Shown in pieces: positions 8,750 to 18,668 of a stretch of DNA of 56,606 nt. Origin of the DNA: Tepidamorphus gemmatus (GTDB taxonomy: Bacteria > Pseudomonadota > Alphaproteobacteria > Rhizobiales > Tepidamorphaceae); NCBI RefSeq assembly GCF_004346195.1, contig NZ_SMAK01000015.1, positions 1-56,606 of the forward strand. Direction: 5' to 3'. The first letter of the stretch is position 1. Each line of letters begins with the position of its first letter. The translations under genes were made by a program, and so were the position numbers. The notes beneath the pieces were generated by a model that saw nothing but the letters and a program-made list of their open reading frames with translations, did not search any database and was not told the DNA's origin.

Positions 8750-10333
8750 ATGAAGAGGCCAACGCAACCCGCCGATCCCACCCGCCGCCAGGCGGTGATC
8801 TATGCCCGCGTTTCCTCCAAGGAGCAGGAGAAGGAAGGCTTCTCGATCCCGGCGCAATTGAAGCTGCTCAAGGAATATGCCGCCGCCAACGGCTTTGCGG
8901 TGGCGCAGGAATATGTGGACGTGGAAACGGCCAAGCAGACCGGCCGCGCCGCCTTCGGCGAGATGGTCGCCTATCTCAAGGCGCATCCCTCGGTTCGGGT
9001 GATGCTCGTCGAGAAGACCGACCGGCTTTACCGGAATCTCAAGGATTGGGTGACGGTGGACGAACTCGACGTGGAACTGCACTTCCCCAAGGAAGGCGTG
9101 GTGCTGTCGCGCGAGTCGCGCTCGTCGGAAAAGTTCATGCACGGCATCAAGGTGCTGATGGCGAAGAACTATATCGACAACCTGTCCGAGGAAGCGCGCA
9201 AAGGGATGCAGGAGAAGGCCGAACAGGGCATCTGGCCGACCAAATGCCCGCTCGGCTATCGCAACGTCACCGGGCCGGACGGCAAGAAGATCATCGCCAC
9301 CGATCCGGCGATCGCGCCGCTCATCGTCAAGCTGTTCGAATGGTACGCACGCGGCGACATTTCGCTCAAGGAAGTGGCGCGCAAGGCGCACGCGGCGGGC
9401 CTCGTATACCCTAAGACCGGCGCCAAGGTGCCGATGAGCACCATCCACACCATCCTGCGCAACCGGCTCTATACGGGATGGTTCGAATGGAACGGCAAGC
9501 TGATAAAGGGTCGGCACGAGGCGTTGATCCCGGTCGAGCTATGGGAGCGCGTGCAAGGCGTGCTCGACGGCCGCTTCGCCAAGAAGACTAAGCGCGGCAA
9601 GCATGACTTCGCCTTCTCGGGCCTAATCCAATGCGCGCAATGCGGCTGCGCGGTGGTCGGCGAGATCAAGAAGCAGCGCTACGTCTACTACCATTGCACG
9701 GGCTACGCCGATAAGTGCCGGGGCAATCCGGCTTCCTGCCGGCGCAAGCACGTGCGCGAGGAGGCGCTCGAAGCGCAGTTCACCCAGCTTCTTGGGCGGT
9801 TACGGTTCGACGACGAGGTGCTCGAATGGGTGCGCGAGGCGCTCCACGCCAGCCACGCCGACGAACGCCGCGAGCACGAGGAGGCGATCCGGCGCCATCA
9901 GGCGGAGTACAAGCGGCTCGATGAGCGCATTCACGCGATGTACGTGGACAAGCTCGATGGCCTCGTCGATGCGGCGTTCTTCGAGCGCATGTCGAACCAG
10001 TGGCGTGAGGAGCAGAACCGCTGTCTGCGGGAGATCGAACGCCTGCAAGCGGCCGACCGTTCCTACATGGACGAGGGCGTGCAACTTCTCGAACTAGCCC
10101 GCAACGCGCAGAGGCTATTCGCAAAGCAGAAGCCGCGCGAAAAACGCCGCCTGCTCAATTTCCTGCTATCGAACTGCACCTGGGAGGATGGCAAAGTGAT
10201 TGCCACCTTCCGCCAACCGTTTGATCTGTTGGCGGAAACCGCTCTGACTGCGGCGCGCGCCGCAGCCGCTGGGACGCCGAGAAAGGCCAAAACTGAGATT
10301 TGGCTGGGGGACCTGGATTCGAACCAGGACTAG
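8750..10333 (+). CDS. Large serine recombinase (integrase of the island)
   Basis: 527 residues. The N-terminal catalytic domain begins with VIYARVSSKEQ (nucleophile serine at about residue 22) and contains LVEKTDRLYRN. A recombinase domain follows (GIWPTKCPLGYRN, then TIHTILRNRLYTG), then a zinc ribbon (CAQCGCAVVG and later cysteines), a coiled coil around residues 370-440, and a C-terminal tail. The last codons (LGDLDSNQD) are read through the 3' half of a tRNA-Gln gene on the opposite strand, so the present C-terminus is created by integration. It sits at the island edge, as expected for the enzyme that excises and inserts it. The gene looks intact. Confidence 0.93.
   Translation: MKRPTQPADPTRRQAVIYARVSSKEQEKEGFSIPAQLKLLKEYAAANGFAVAQEYVDVETAKQTGRAAFGEMVAYLKAHPSVRVMLVEKTDRLYRNLKDWVTVDELDVELHFPKEGVVLSRESRSSEKFMHGIKVLMAKNYIDNLSEEARKGMQEKAEQGIWPTKCPLGYRNVTGPDGKKIIATDPAIAPLIVKLFEWYARGDISLKEVARKAHAAGLVYPKTGAKVPMSTIHTILRNRLYTGWFEWNGKLIKGRHEALIPVELWERVQGVLDGRFAKKTKRGKHDFAFSGLIQCAQCGCAVVGEIKKQRYVYYHCTGYADKCRGNPASCRRKHVREEALEAQFTQLLGRLRFDDEVLEWVREALHASHADERREHEEAIRRHQAEYKRLDERIHAMYVDKLDGLVDAAFFERMSNQWREEQNRCLREIERLQAADRSYMDEGVQLLELARNAQRLFAKQKPREKRRLLNFLLSNCTWEDGKVIATFRQPFDLLAETALTAARAAAAGTPRKAKTEIWLGDLDSNQD
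10301..10333 (+). other. Likely attachment-site region at the tRNA-Gln 3' end
   Basis: The island lies on the 3' side of the tRNA gene and the recombinase reading frame enters the tRNA, ending at 10331-10333. Insertion at the 3' end of a tRNA gene with the integrase gene adjacent is the usual layout. No second copy of this sequence is seen in the left 8 kb, so the other end must lie outside the window. The exact core is not determinable from one end. Confidence 0.55.
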
Positions 10334-10374
10334 CGGAGTCAGAGTCCGCGGTTCTACCGTTAAACTATCCCCCA
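10301..10374 (-). tRNA. tRNA-Gln (anticodon CTG)
   Basis: On the minus strand the acceptor stem TGGGGGA (10374-10368) pairs with TCCCCCA (10311-10305). The anticodon arm is GCGGA-CTCTGAC-TCCGC, giving anticodon CTG, which reads CAG codons. The T arm carries GGTTCGAATCC. The discriminator is G, with an encoded CCA at 10303-10301. The gene is intact although the serine recombinase overlaps its 3' half on the other strand. Confidence 0.95.
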
Positions 10375-10688
10375 GCGGGGACGAGCGTTCAGATAGCCCA
10401 CCTCTTCCGCTTTCTCAACCCCCTCGCTCGACTTTGCCGCAGCGTTCGTCCGGACGCAGCGATTGCGGCGCTGCGGCGCGTTGAACGCGGCGGTAGGGGG
10501 TGCTAGAGCGGTTGATCGTTAACGGGTTCGATGATCCGCCCCGACGATCTATCCTGCAGCAATTCCTGACGGAAGGCCGGGGTCCACGTCGCCGCGAATT
10601 GCGCGAGGCAAAGCGCGATGGGACTGGGCATGGCCGGTGGCGGCTTGCCTGCGGCGGTGCGATCCGGTCGAGCGGGGAGGCGCGTACG
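10375..10688. other. Intergenic region
   Basis: No gene with convincing codon pattern or motif in either strand. It holds the upstream region of the metallo-hydrolase gene; I see no clear promoter. Confidence 0.5.
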
Positions 10689-11555
10689 ATGACGATCAGC
10701 CGTCCGGAGGTCACCGGCTTCTTCCACGAGCCAACCTGCTCGATCGCCTATCTGGTGGTCGATCCGGCGACCGCGCGGGCGGCGATCATCGATCCAGTCC
10801 TCGACTTCGACGAATGCGCCGGCAGGGTATCAACCCACTCGGCCGACGCGATGCTCCACGAGGTGGACCGCCGCGGCCTGGTCGTCGACTGGATCCTCGA
10901 TAGCCATCCTCATGCCGACCACTTCTCGGCGGCCGCCTATCTGAAGGAGCGGCTCGGCGCTCCCACCGCGATCGGCGAGCACGTCGTCGAGGTCCAGAAG
11001 CTGTGGAAGGACTTCTACAATCTGCCCGACTTCCCGGCCGACGGCTCGCAGTGGGACAGACTGTTCGCCGACGGGGACATGTTCCGGATCGGCAACCTCG
11101 AGGCGCGGGTCATGTTCTCGCCGGGACATACGCTTGCCTCGATCACCTATCTGATCGGCGATACCGCCTTCGTCCATGACACGCTGTTCCAGCCGGATTT
11201 CGGAACCGCCCGCGCGGATTTCCCGGGCGGCAACGCGGCCATGCTGTACCGGTCGATCAGGGCGATCCTGGCATTGCCCGATGAGACCCGCCTGTTCACC
11301 GGACACGACTATATGCCCGGCGGGCGCCCGCTCGCCTATGAATCGACGGTTGCCGAGCAGAAGCGCGCCAATATTCATCTGAAGGACGATCCCGACGAGG
11401 CGACCTTCGTCGCCCGACGCCAGGCACGAGACCGGACATTGCCGATGCCGAGGCTGATCCTGCAGGCGTTGCAGGTGAACATGCGCGGCGGCCGTCTACC
11501 GGAACCGGAAGACAATGGGCGAGCCTATCTGAAGATCCCGCTCGGACTTCTGTAG
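10689..11555 (+). CDS. MBL-fold sulfur dioxygenase / Blh-like hydrolase
   Basis: 288 residues from the ATG at 10689. This metallo-beta-lactamase-fold enzyme resembles Blh/ETHE1-type persulfide dioxygenases of alphaproteobacteria. Diagnostic parts are FFHEPTCSIAYLVVDPAT at the N-terminus, the metal motif DSHPHADHFSAA, a later histidine in MFSPGHTLASITYLIGD, an aspartate in VHDTLFQPDFG, and FTGHDYMPGG. These enzymes usually oxidise glutathione persulfide and detoxify sulfide, or act as glyoxalase-II-like hydrolases. ETHE1-like iron binding (two His and one Asp) is compatible with the visible residues. There is no BigR-type repressor or other sulfide gene next to it, so the specific role is inferred. 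Cytoplasmic. Confidence 0.85.
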   Translation: MTISRPEVTGFFHEPTCSIAYLVVDPATARAAIIDPVLDFDECAGRVSTHSADAMLHEVDRRGLVVDWILDSHPHADHFSAAAYLKERLGAPTAIGEHVVEVQKLWKDFYNLPDFPADGSQWDRLFADGDMFRIGNLEARVMFSPGHTLASITYLIGDTAFVHDTLFQPDFGTARADFPGGNAAMLYRSIRAILALPDETRLFTGHDYMPGGRPLAYESTVAEQKRANIHLKDDPDEATFVARRQARDRTLPMPRLILQALQVNMRGGRLPEPEDNGRAYLKIPLGLL

Positions 11556-11668
11556 GGATCGGCGCGCCGCGCCTGCGATCCAGGGCTATGCGCGCCCATT
11601 GCGCTGAGCGCGCAGCTTGATAACCTGTCGCCAACTTGGGCATCAGTCCGCACCGGGCGCGCCGGCAT

Positions 11669-12871
11669 ATGCGCGACCTGCGGCGATACGGGACCGGGAC
11701 ATTGGACAGGAACGGCAGCGGTGCCGGCGTGGTCGCACGTGGCCCGACGACGGGCCCTCCTTCGGGCGCCCGCGGCTCCCGGCGGGCAGCGCGAGACGGG
11801 CAGGGCGCCCAGATCTACGCGGCGCTTGATCTCGGCACCAACAACTGCCGCCTTCTCGTCGCCGAGCCGACCCGGCGGGCCTTCCGCGTCGTCGATGCGT
11901 TCTCGCGCATCGTCCGTCTGGGGGAAGGCGTCAGCCACAGCGGCCGGTTGGCGGACGATGCGATGCGCCGAGCCGTCGACGCGCTTGCGGTGTGCCGCGA
12001 CAAGATGCTCGCGCGGGGTGTAACCCGGCATCGGCTGATCGCCACCGAGGCATGCCGCATCGCGGAAAACGGCGCCGAATTCCTGGCGCGGGTGCGTGAG
12101 GCGACGGGCCTCGAGCTGGAGATCGTCAACCGCGAGACCGAGGCGCGCCTCGCGGTCTCGGGCTGCGCTTCGCTGGTCGATCCCGCCGCCCGCAGCGTCA
12201 TCGTCTTCGACATCGGCGGCGGCTCGACCGAACTGGTTCTGCTGCAATCGGGGGAGGGCGGATTCGGCAGTCCGTTCACGGTACAGCGTCACGTCGCGGA
12301 GTGGACCTCCCTGCCGATCGGAGTCGTCACGCTGTCTGAGCGCTTCGGCGGCGTCGAGGTCGACCGCGACACGTTCGAGGCCATGGTGGAACATGTGCAT
12401 ACGGCGCTGACGCCATTTGCCGCGCGGGTCGCCCACCATGCCCGGTTCGACCATGAGGCCGTCCACCTGCTCGGTACCTCCGGGACGGTCACCACGATCT
12501 GCGGCGTCCATCTCGGGCTCGACCGCTACGACCGGCGGCGCGTGGACGGTTCGTGGATGCGCCGCGCCGATGTCATCGCCGTCACCGAGAGGCTGCTGGC
12601 GATGAGCTATCGCGAGCGGGTCAGCAATCCCTGCATCGGTGCCGACCGTGCTGACCTGGTGCTGGCGGGATGCGCGATCTTCGAGGCGATCCGCAGGTGC
12701 TGGCCGTGCGAACGCGTCCGTGTCGCCGACCGCGGTCTGCGCGAGGGCATCCTGATAACGCTGATGACCGATGATGGCGTCTGGCGCCACTTTCGCCGCG
12801 GGCGCGGATATCGCGGACGCAATGCCGCGGCGCGCGTTGGCCAAGGCGGGCTGCGTGGGAGCCGCCCGTGA
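11669..12871 (+). CDS. ppx: Ppx/GppA family exopolyphosphatase
   Basis: About 400 residues. The family hydrolyses polyphosphate or the pentaphosphate ppGpp precursor. The actin-like ATPase fold shows [16 protein letters not shown] (phosphate 1), [13 protein letters not shown] (phosphate 2) and [17 protein letters not shown]. The first 45 residues are low-complexity and the start is uncertain; the ATG at 11669 is one choice, a TTG at 11636 another. It overlaps rlmE by four bases, a Ppx-RlmE pairing common in alphaproteobacteria. Ppx and GppA cannot be told apart here; the shorter single-domain form suggests a Ppx/GppA hydrolase without the C-terminal HD-like domain of E. coli. Confidence 0.88.
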   Translation: MRDLRRYGTGTLDRNGSGAGVVARGPTTGPPSGARGSRRAARDGQGAQIYAALDLGTNNCRLLVAEPTRRAFRVVDAFSRIVRLGEGVSHSGRLADDAMRRAVDALAVCRDKMLARGVTRHRLIATEACRIAENGAEFLARVREATGLELEIVNRETEARLAVSGCASLVDPAARSVIVFDIGGGSTELVLLQSGEGGFGSPFTVQRHVAEWTSLPIGVVTLSERFGGVEVDRDTFEAMVEHVHTALTPFAARVAHHARFDHEAVHLLGTSGTVTTICGVHLGLDRYDRRRVDGSWMRRADVIAVTERLLAMSYRERVSNPCIGADRADLVLAGCAIFEAIRRCWPCERVRVADRGLREGILITLMTDDGVWRHFRRGRGYRGRNAAARVGQGGLRGSRP

Positions 12872-13599
12872 CCCGGAGCGGTGGTTCGGGGCGGACCGGA
12901 CGCATCAAGGTCCGTGTCAGGACGGCCAGGCGTCGCTCGACCTCCTCGACGCGCTGGCTCGAGCGGCAGCTGAACGATCCCTATGTGGAGAAGGCTCGTG
13001 CCGAGGGCTACCGGTCGCGCGCCGCCTACAAGCTGATCGAGCTGGACGACCGCTTCCATTTGCTGAAGCCCGGCGCGCGCGTCGTCGATCTCGGCGCGGC
13101 ACCCGGCGGCTGGTCCCAGGTCGTGGCTGCCCGGGTCGGATCGCCCGGCGGCAAGGGCAGAGTGGTGGCGATCGACATCCTCGAGATGGCTGCCATTCCC
13201 GGCGTCGAGGTGCTGCACCTCGACTTCCTGGACGCTGCGGCGCCGGAACGGCTGACGGCAGCGCTCGGCGGCCCGGCGGACGTGGTGCTGTCCGACATGG
13301 CGCCGGCCACCACCGGCCACCGCCAGACCGACCACATGCGTATCATGGCTCTGTGCGAGGCCGCGCTCGAATTTGCCCGCCAGGTGCTGGTGCCCGGCGG
13401 CGCATTTCTCGCGAAGGTCCTGCGCGGCGGCACCGAAGGCGCCCTGCTCGCCGACATGAAGCGCGACTTCGCTGCCGTCCGCCACGTCAAGCCCCCGGCG
13501 AGCCGGGCCGATTCCGCCGAGCTCTATGTGCTGGCGACGGGATTCCGGGGAAAGGGAATCCGGCCCGTCGCCGGACCTGCCGTTGCAGATGACGATTGA
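12868..13599 (+). CDS. rlmE: 23S rRNA (uridine-2'-O)-methyltransferase RlmE (FtsJ/RrmJ)
   Basis: 243 residues from a GTG at 12868 that overlaps the ppx stop. It methylates the 2'-OH of a uridine in the A loop of 23S rRNA. The catalytic K-D-K-E set is visible: lysine in [14 protein letters not shown], aspartate in [13 protein letters not shown], lysine in FLAKVLRGG and glutamate in SAELYVLA. The SAM motif is [15 protein letters not shown]. The N-terminal 30 residues are basic, as in other members. It is the last gene of the ppx-rlmE pair. Confidence 0.95.
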   Translation: MTRSGGSGRTGRIKVRVRTARRRSTSSTRWLERQLNDPYVEKARAEGYRSRAAYKLIELDDRFHLLKPGARVVDLGAAPGGWSQVVAARVGSPGGKGRVVAIDILEMAAIPGVEVLHLDFLDAAAPERLTAALGGPADVVLSDMAPATTGHRQTDHMRIMALCEAALEFARQVLVPGGAFLAKVLRGGTEGALLADMKRDFAAVRHVKPPASRADSAELYVLATGFRGKGIRPVAGPAVADDD

Positions 13600-13606
13600 G
13601 CCGCGC

Positions 13607-15031
13607 TCACCGCTCGCGTGCTGTCGTCACCGGATCGGCGGGCAGCTTGCGACGGTGGCCGCTGACCTCCTGACCCGCATCCTTCGGCAGGGTAACGAAG
13701 ATCAGGACTGAGGCGGCGGTCGCCAGGCCGACGACGATGAAGGCGGCGGAGAAGTCGGCGACGGCGAGCGCGCCTCCGCCGCGCGCCAGCCGGCTGAATT
13801 CCAGCGTCATCGCCGCCACCGAGATGCCGACCGAGATGGACAGCTGCTGCACGACGCTGGTCATCGAGGTCGCCTTGCTCATGCGGTCCGGTTCGATGTC
13901 GGCGATGGCCAGGCTGTTCGATCCGGTGAACTGCAGCGAGCGGAAGAAGCCACCGATCAGGAGAACGAGCGTGAACATCGCCACCGGCGTCGACAGGTCG
14001 AACAGCGCCGGCAGTCCGATGAACAGCGCACAGATCAGCCCGTTGACGGTGAGGATGGTGCGGAAGCCGAGGCGCCGGAGCACCGGAGGCGCAGCGAACT
14101 TCATCGCGATCGCCCCGATCGCCGCGACGAATGTGGTCATGCCCGAGGCGAACGGCGTCAGTCCGTAGAGCAACTGCAGCATCAGCGGTATCAGGAACGG
14201 CGTCGCCCCGACCCCGATGCGGAACAGGGCGCCGCCCAGCACGCCGGCGCGGAAGGTCGGGATCGAGAACAGGCCGAGATCGAGGATCGGCGCGGGGTGA
14301 TTCCGGGCGTGGACCCAATAGCCGGCGAGCAACAGCCCGCCGATGCCGAGCATTGCCAGGATGACCGGCCCCGGCAGCACTGCGAGGCCGAGATTGGTTG
14401 CGCCGGTGACGACGAGCGCAAGTCCCAGTCCCGACATCAGGAACCCGGTCAGATCGAACCGGACCCGCATCGCGCCACGCACGTCGGGAATGTAAAGGGT
14501 CGCGAAGATCAGCCCCAGCGCGCCGATCGGGACGTTCACCCAGAAGATCCAGCGCCAATGGAAATAGGTTGTGATGAAGCCGCCGAGCGGCGGTCCGAGT
14601 ACCGGCCCGGTCAGCGCGGGAACCGTCAGCCAGGCCATGGCCCCGATAAGCTCGGCCTTCGGTATCGTCCGCATCACCACCAGCCGGCCCACCGGCACCA
14701 TCATCGCGCCGCCCATGCCCTGAACGACACGGGCGACCACGATCTCGGGAACCGACTGCGACAGGCCGCAGGCGATCGAGCCGAGCGTGAACACCAGGAT
14801 CGCCAGCCGGAACACGAGGCGTGTGCCGAAACGGTCGGCGAGCCAGCCACTGGCCGGGATGAAGATGGCGAGGCTGATCAGATACGAGGTCAGCGCCAGC
14901 TTCAGGCGGATCGGATCCTCGCCGAAATCTGCCGCGATCGCCGGAAGCGCCGTCGAGAGAACCGTCGAATCGAGATTCTCCATGAACAGCGCACAGGCGA
15001 CGACGAGCAGGACGAGGGTGCGAGGCTGCAT
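13607..15031 (-). CDS. DHA2/EmrB-type MFS drug exporter
   Basis: 474 residues with about 14 hydrophobic segments, as in the DHA2 family. The first segment has FMENLDSTVLSTALPAIA, matching the D1 motif of EmrB/QacA proteins; motif A is SGWLADRFGTRLVFR; the fifth helix has PALTGPVLGPPLGG, the antiporter motif C. Such proteins export drugs or metabolites in exchange for protons in the inner membrane. There is no adjacent EmrA-like fusion protein or regulator, so the substrate is unknown. It converges on rlmE with only a few bases between the stops. Confidence 0.92.
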   Translation of the reverse strand: MQPRTLVLLVVACALFMENLDSTVLSTALPAIAADFGEDPIRLKLALTSYLISLAIFIPASGWLADRFGTRLVFRLAILVFTLGSIACGLSQSVPEIVVARVVQGMGGAMMVPVGRLVVMRTIPKAELIGAMAWLTVPALTGPVLGPPLGGFITTYFHWRWIFWVNVPIGALGLIFATLYIPDVRGAMRVRFDLTGFLMSGLGLALVVTGATNLGLAVLPGPVILAMLGIGGLLLAGYWVHARNHPAPILDLGLFSIPTFRAGVLGGALFRIGVGATPFLIPLMLQLLYGLTPFASGMTTFVAAIGAIAMKFAAPPVLRRLGFRTILTVNGLICALFIGLPALFDLSTPVAMFTLVLLIGGFFRSLQFTGSNSLAIADIEPDRMSKATSMTSVVQQLSISVGISVAAMTLEFSRLARGGGALAVADFSAAFIVVGLATAASVLIFVTLPKDAGQEVSGHRRKLPADPVTTARER

Positions 15032-15643
15032 GGGCGATCCCAGACCGGGAGCAATGACCGGAGGCGTGGAAACCGGTTCTCCGTCAGGCCTTGCGACAAG
15101 GCAGCGAGCCGGATCGGATCATCGAGTCCCTGAGACGACGATCCGCTCTAACAGACCCTGTGCAGCGAGGCGACCCCGGCGAGGGTGTCGTTCGGCCCGA
15201 AACCTTGAGAACCGGGTCGGCCGATCCGAAGATCAGCGTCAGGCGGATCACCGTCATGGCGAGCCCGCGCAACGCGCCGCTGCCGCAGAACCTTGGAACA
15301 TGTCAGCGGGCAGGCGGCCATCGGTCGCTGTCCGGTACACTGCAACAGGTCGCAGCAGACGGAGGATTTGCCGTTCGGCCTGAATGCGCGCATCGAGAGG
15401 CGTCGCGACGCGGCGCTGGCCGGAACCATGTGATGGGGGGGGCGCTTGCGAAGCGGACTGCGTCCCGGCTTTGCGTCGGCGGCGCGCTGCGATCCGGCAC
15501 ATGCCGGCCTTGCCGCCGCTTCCGCCCGCACCAGATATCCGCTGCCTCCAGTCCCGAGCCCTTCCGCATTCCGCCGGCGTGTGCCGGTCGAGGGGCCCGA
15601 CGACCCGCCCACGTCCCAAGGATCTCCAGCCCTGCGTCCGATC
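15032..15643. other. Intergenic region between divergent transporter genes
   Basis: Six hundred bases between the MFS gene and the ABC ATPase gene, which diverge. Several long open frames exist, but none has a recognised family or a good start. It includes a run of eight G residues near 15435. I see no RNA gene or repeat. Confidence 0.5.
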
Positions 15644-16570
15644 ATGCAGCCGATCATCTCCGTCTCCGGTCTGACGAAGACCTATGCCAACGGATTCCAG
15701 GCGCTCAAGCGCGTCGATCTCGACATTCGGCGGGGCGAGATCTTCGCCCTGCTCGGACCCAATGGCGCGGGCAAGACGACGCTGATTTCGATCGTCTGCG
15801 GCATTGTCACACCTACCGGCGGGCGCGTCAGCGTCGGTGGCCACGACATCATCGAGGATTACCGCGCGGCCCGCTCGATGATCGGGCTGGTGCCGCAGGA
15901 ACTGACCACCGATGCCTTCGAGACGGTTTGGGCGACGGTTTCGTTCAGCCGTGGGCTGTTCGGCCGCCGGGCCGATCCCGCCCATATCGAGAAGGTCCTC
16001 CGGCAGCTGTCGCTGTGGGACAAGAAGGACCAGAAAATCATGACGCTGTCGGGCGGCATGAAGCGACGAGTGATGATTGCCAAGGCGCTGTCACACGAGC
16101 CGCAGATCCTGTTCCTCGACGAGCCGACGGCGGGCGTGGACGTGGAACTGCGGCGCGACATGTGGAACCTCGTGCGCGAACTGCGCCGGGGCGGCGTCAC
16201 CGTGATCCTGACCACCCACTATATCGAAGAGGCCGAGGAGATGGCCGATCGGGTCGGCGTGGTGAACCGGGGCGAGCTGATCCTCGTCGAGGAGAAGGCC
16301 GAACTGATGCGCAAGCTCGGCAGGAAGGAACTGGTCCTGCACCTGTTCGAACCGCTGACGGCGATTCCGCCGGACCTCGCCGCCTACGGGCTGGTGCTGT
16401 CGGACGACGGCACCGCACTGACCTACCGCTACGACACCCGGGCCGAGCGCACCGGCATCACCTCGCTCTTGCGCGATCTCGCCGCAGCCGGCATCCGATT
16501 CCGCGATCTCCACACGAGCCAGAGCTCGCTCGAGGAGATCTTTGTCAGTCTTGTGAGCAAACGGCAATGA
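15644..16570 (+). CDS. ABC-2 type transporter ATP-binding protein
   Basis: 308 residues from the ATG at 15644; an open frame continues upstream but without family similarity. Walker [10 protein letters not shown] lies near residue 38, the signature LSGGMKRR near 135, Walker [13 protein letters not shown] near 155, and the switch histidine in [11 protein letters not shown]. The C-terminal 80 residues form the accessory domain usual in ABC-2/NodI-type exporters. Its stop overlaps the permease start by four bases (ATGA). Together they form an inner-membrane exporter whose substrate is unknown. Confidence 0.94.
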   Translation: MQPIISVSGLTKTYANGFQALKRVDLDIRRGEIFALLGPNGAGKTTLISIVCGIVTPTGGRVSVGGHDIIEDYRAARSMIGLVPQELTTDAFETVWATVSFSRGLFGRRADPAHIEKVLRQLSLWDKKDQKIMTLSGGMKRRVMIAKALSHEPQILFLDEPTAGVDVELRRDMWNLVRELRRGGVTVILTTHYIEEAEEMADRVGVVNRGELILVEEKAELMRKLGRKELVLHLFEPLTAIPPDLAAYGLVLSDDGTALTYRYDTRAERTGITSLLRDLAAAGIRFRDLHTSQSSLEEIFVSLVSKRQ

Positions 16571-17328
16571 ACCTCGTCGCGATCCGCACGATCTACCGGT
16601 TCGAGATGGCGCGCATGCGCCGCACGTTGTTGCAGAGCGTCGTCTCTCCGGTGATTTCCACCTCGCTCTATTTCGTCGTGTTCGGCGCGGCGATCGGTTC
16701 GCGCATCACCGAGATCGACGGGGTCAGCTACGGCGCCTTCATCGTGCCGGGTCTGATCATGCTGATGCTGTTCACCCAGAGCCTGTCGAACGCCTCGTTC
16801 GGCATCTATTTCCCGCGCTTTGTCGGGACGATCTACGAGATCCTGTCGGCGCCGGTCTCGTATCTCGAGATCGTTATCGCCTATGTCGGCGCGGCGGCCA
16901 CCAAGTCGATCATTCTCGGCCTGATCATCCTGGCGACCGCCAGCCTGTTCGTACCGCTGCACATCGAGCATCCGGTCTGGATGCTGGTGTTCCTGGTGCT
17001 GACTGCGGTCACCTTCAGCCTGTTCGGTTTCATCATCGGCATCTGGGCGGAGAATTTCGAGCAGCTCCAGCTCGTGCCGCTGCTGATCGTCACGCCGTTG
17101 GCCTTCCTCGGCGGGACCTTTTATTCGATCGAGATGCTGCCGCCGGTCTGGCAGCAGATCTCGCTCGCCAATCCGGTCGTCTATCTGGTGTCCGGCTTCC
17201 GGTGGAGCTTCTACGACATGTCGGATGTCAGCTTCGGGGTGAGCCTCGCCATGACCCTCGTGTTTCTCGCGATAGGACTTGCGATCGTGGCCTGGATCTT
17301 CAGAAGCGGCTACAAGCTCAAGCAATGA
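16567..17328 (+). CDS. ABC-2 type transporter permease
   Basis: 253 residues with six predicted membrane segments. It contains the ABC-2 family features of an N-terminal cytoplasmic helix ([18 protein letters not shown]), a [11 protein letters not shown] turn, [13 protein letters not shown], and [20 protein letters not shown] before the last helices, a motif seen in NodJ-like and polysaccharide or drug export permeases. It forms the membrane part of the exporter with the upstream ATPase, to which it is translationally coupled. Confidence 0.93.
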   Translation: MNLVAIRTIYRFEMARMRRTLLQSVVSPVISTSLYFVVFGAAIGSRITEIDGVSYGAFIVPGLIMLMLFTQSLSNASFGIYFPRFVGTIYEILSAPVSYLEIVIAYVGAAATKSIILGLIILATASLFVPLHIEHPVWMLVFLVLTAVTFSLFGFIIGIWAENFEQLQLVPLLIVTPLAFLGGTFYSIEMLPPVWQQISLANPVVYLVSGFRWSFYDMSDVSFGVSLAMTLVFLAIGLAIVAWIFRSGYKLKQ

Positions 17329-17429
17329 GCCGTCGATCGATTCAGAGGTTGATCGCTTCAGAGATTGCCTCGGGCGGCCGCATTGGCCACGCTGGGCCAT
17401 TGCCAGATCCGGAATCCTGGGAGATCGCG

Positions 17430-17702
17430 ATGCCCATATACGCTGTAACGGGCCTTGGCCTGGCGCTGTGCGCCTTTGGCCTCGCAATGCCCGCGCTTGC
17501 ACAGGGCGCAGACACGCCGCCGGGCATCGTTGCCGACCAGATCCGCAGTCAGGGCTTTACCTGCGACACCGTCGAAGGCGCCAGCCGCGACGGGGCCGAC
17601 ACGACGCCGGGCGAACAGGCCTGGATCCTGACCTGCTCCAATGCGATCTACCGCGTGAAGTTCGTTCCCGACCAGGCAGCGCATGTCGAGCAGATCGACT
17701 GA
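17430..17702 (+). CDS. Small exported protein
   Basis: 90 residues from an ATG at 17430, after a GGGAG ribosome site. A clear signal peptide spans about residues 1-25 (hydrophobic LGLALCAFGLAMPALAQG, cleavage after ALA). The mature part of about 65 residues has two cysteines (FTCDTV and ILTCSN) that could pair in the periplasm, and ends with YRVKFVPDQAAHVEQ. The fold resembles small periplasmic proteins of unknown function common in alphaproteobacteria. No function is assigned. Confidence 0.75.
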   Translation: MPIYAVTGLGLALCAFGLAMPALAQGADTPPGIVADQIRSQGFTCDTVEGASRDGADTTPGEQAWILTCSNAIYRVKFVPDQAAHVEQID

Positions 17703-17771
17703 CGCTGGTCGGGCGCCGACGGCCGCGGCGGCCCGATCCGCGCAGCGAAGCGAACAACAGCGAAAAGCGCG

Positions 17772-18596
17772 ATGATCAGCCTTCAGACCTTCTACGACGA
17801 GCACCCGATCAACGCGAGCGAGATTATCGAGAAGGTCGAGGCAGACGGCATCGCCCCTGACCAGATCCGGCCCGAGCATCTGTCGCGCCACGACCAGGAT
17901 CACTACGGCGGAACGGCGGCCACCGACATGCTCGTCGCGGCGCTGCGCATCATGCCAGGCATGCGCGTGCTCGACATATGCTCGGGGCTCGGCGGCACCA
18001 GCCGCTATCTTGCCTACCGGCACGGGGTGAGCGTCCACGGGATTGACCTGACCGAGTCCCGTGTCCTCGGCGCGCAGCGGCTGACCGAGATGGTCGGGCT
18101 CGGCGACAGGGTGACATTCAGCGTCGGTGATGCCACCCGACTCGACCTCGGCGAGGCCCGCTTCGACCGGGCGATCAGCCAGGAAGCGTTCCTGCATATC
18201 GCCGACCGGGAGAGCCTGTTCGCCGGCTGCTTCCGGGTGCTCAAGCCCGGCGGCGCCCTCGGCTTCACGGATTGGACCGCGACGGAGACGCTCGGGCCGG
18301 ATGCGCGCGCCTTCTTCGCCGAGACCTTTGCGGCGCCCAAGCTCGTCAGTCTGTTCGACTATGTGGAGCTTATGAAGGGCGCAGGCTTCGTCGACGTGCA
18401 GGCCACGGACCTGTCGGCGGAATGGCGGGGCATTCTCGTCGAGCGGCTCGAGATGTTCCGCTCGCTCGAGCGCGAGACCGTGGCCCGCTTTGGCCGGGAG
18501 CGTTTCGACACCTATATCCGCAACTACGAGTTCTTCGTCGAGGCGATCGGCTCCGGCGTGCTCGGGGGAGGCCGGCTGATCGGCTGGAAGCGCTGA
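17772..18596 (+). CDS. Class I SAM-dependent methyltransferase
   Basis: 274 residues. Motif I is VLDICSGLGGTSRYLA near residues 66-81, the post-I acidic residue sits in VHGIDLTESR, motif II is FDRAISQEAFLHI, and motif III is FRVLKPGGALGFTDW. The layout resembles glycine/sarcosine N-methyltransferases and cyclopropane-like enzymes that methylate small molecules, but the substrate is not evident from the sequence. It lies alone between the small exported protein and a basic hypothetical protein, all in the same direction. Confidence 0.88.
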   Translation: MISLQTFYDEHPINASEIIEKVEADGIAPDQIRPEHLSRHDQDHYGGTAATDMLVAALRIMPGMRVLDICSGLGGTSRYLAYRHGVSVHGIDLTESRVLGAQRLTEMVGLGDRVTFSVGDATRLDLGEARFDRAISQEAFLHIADRESLFAGCFRVLKPGGALGFTDWTATETLGPDARAFFAETFAAPKLVSLFDYVELMKGAGFVDVQATDLSAEWRGILVERLEMFRSLERETVARFGRERFDTYIRNYEFFVEAIGSGVLGGGRLIGWKR

Positions 18597-18668
18597 AGCG
18601 AACCTGACCCGCCCCTGCGCGTTTGCCGAGGACGACGGGATCATCAACCACAGGAGGACCGGCAGACG

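Noticed and set aside
15091-16560. A frame running from 15091 into the permease gene as one 745-residue protein
   Set aside because: It joins a shadow of the ATPase gene with the real permease by chance; the ATPase is read in another frame with all ABC motifs.
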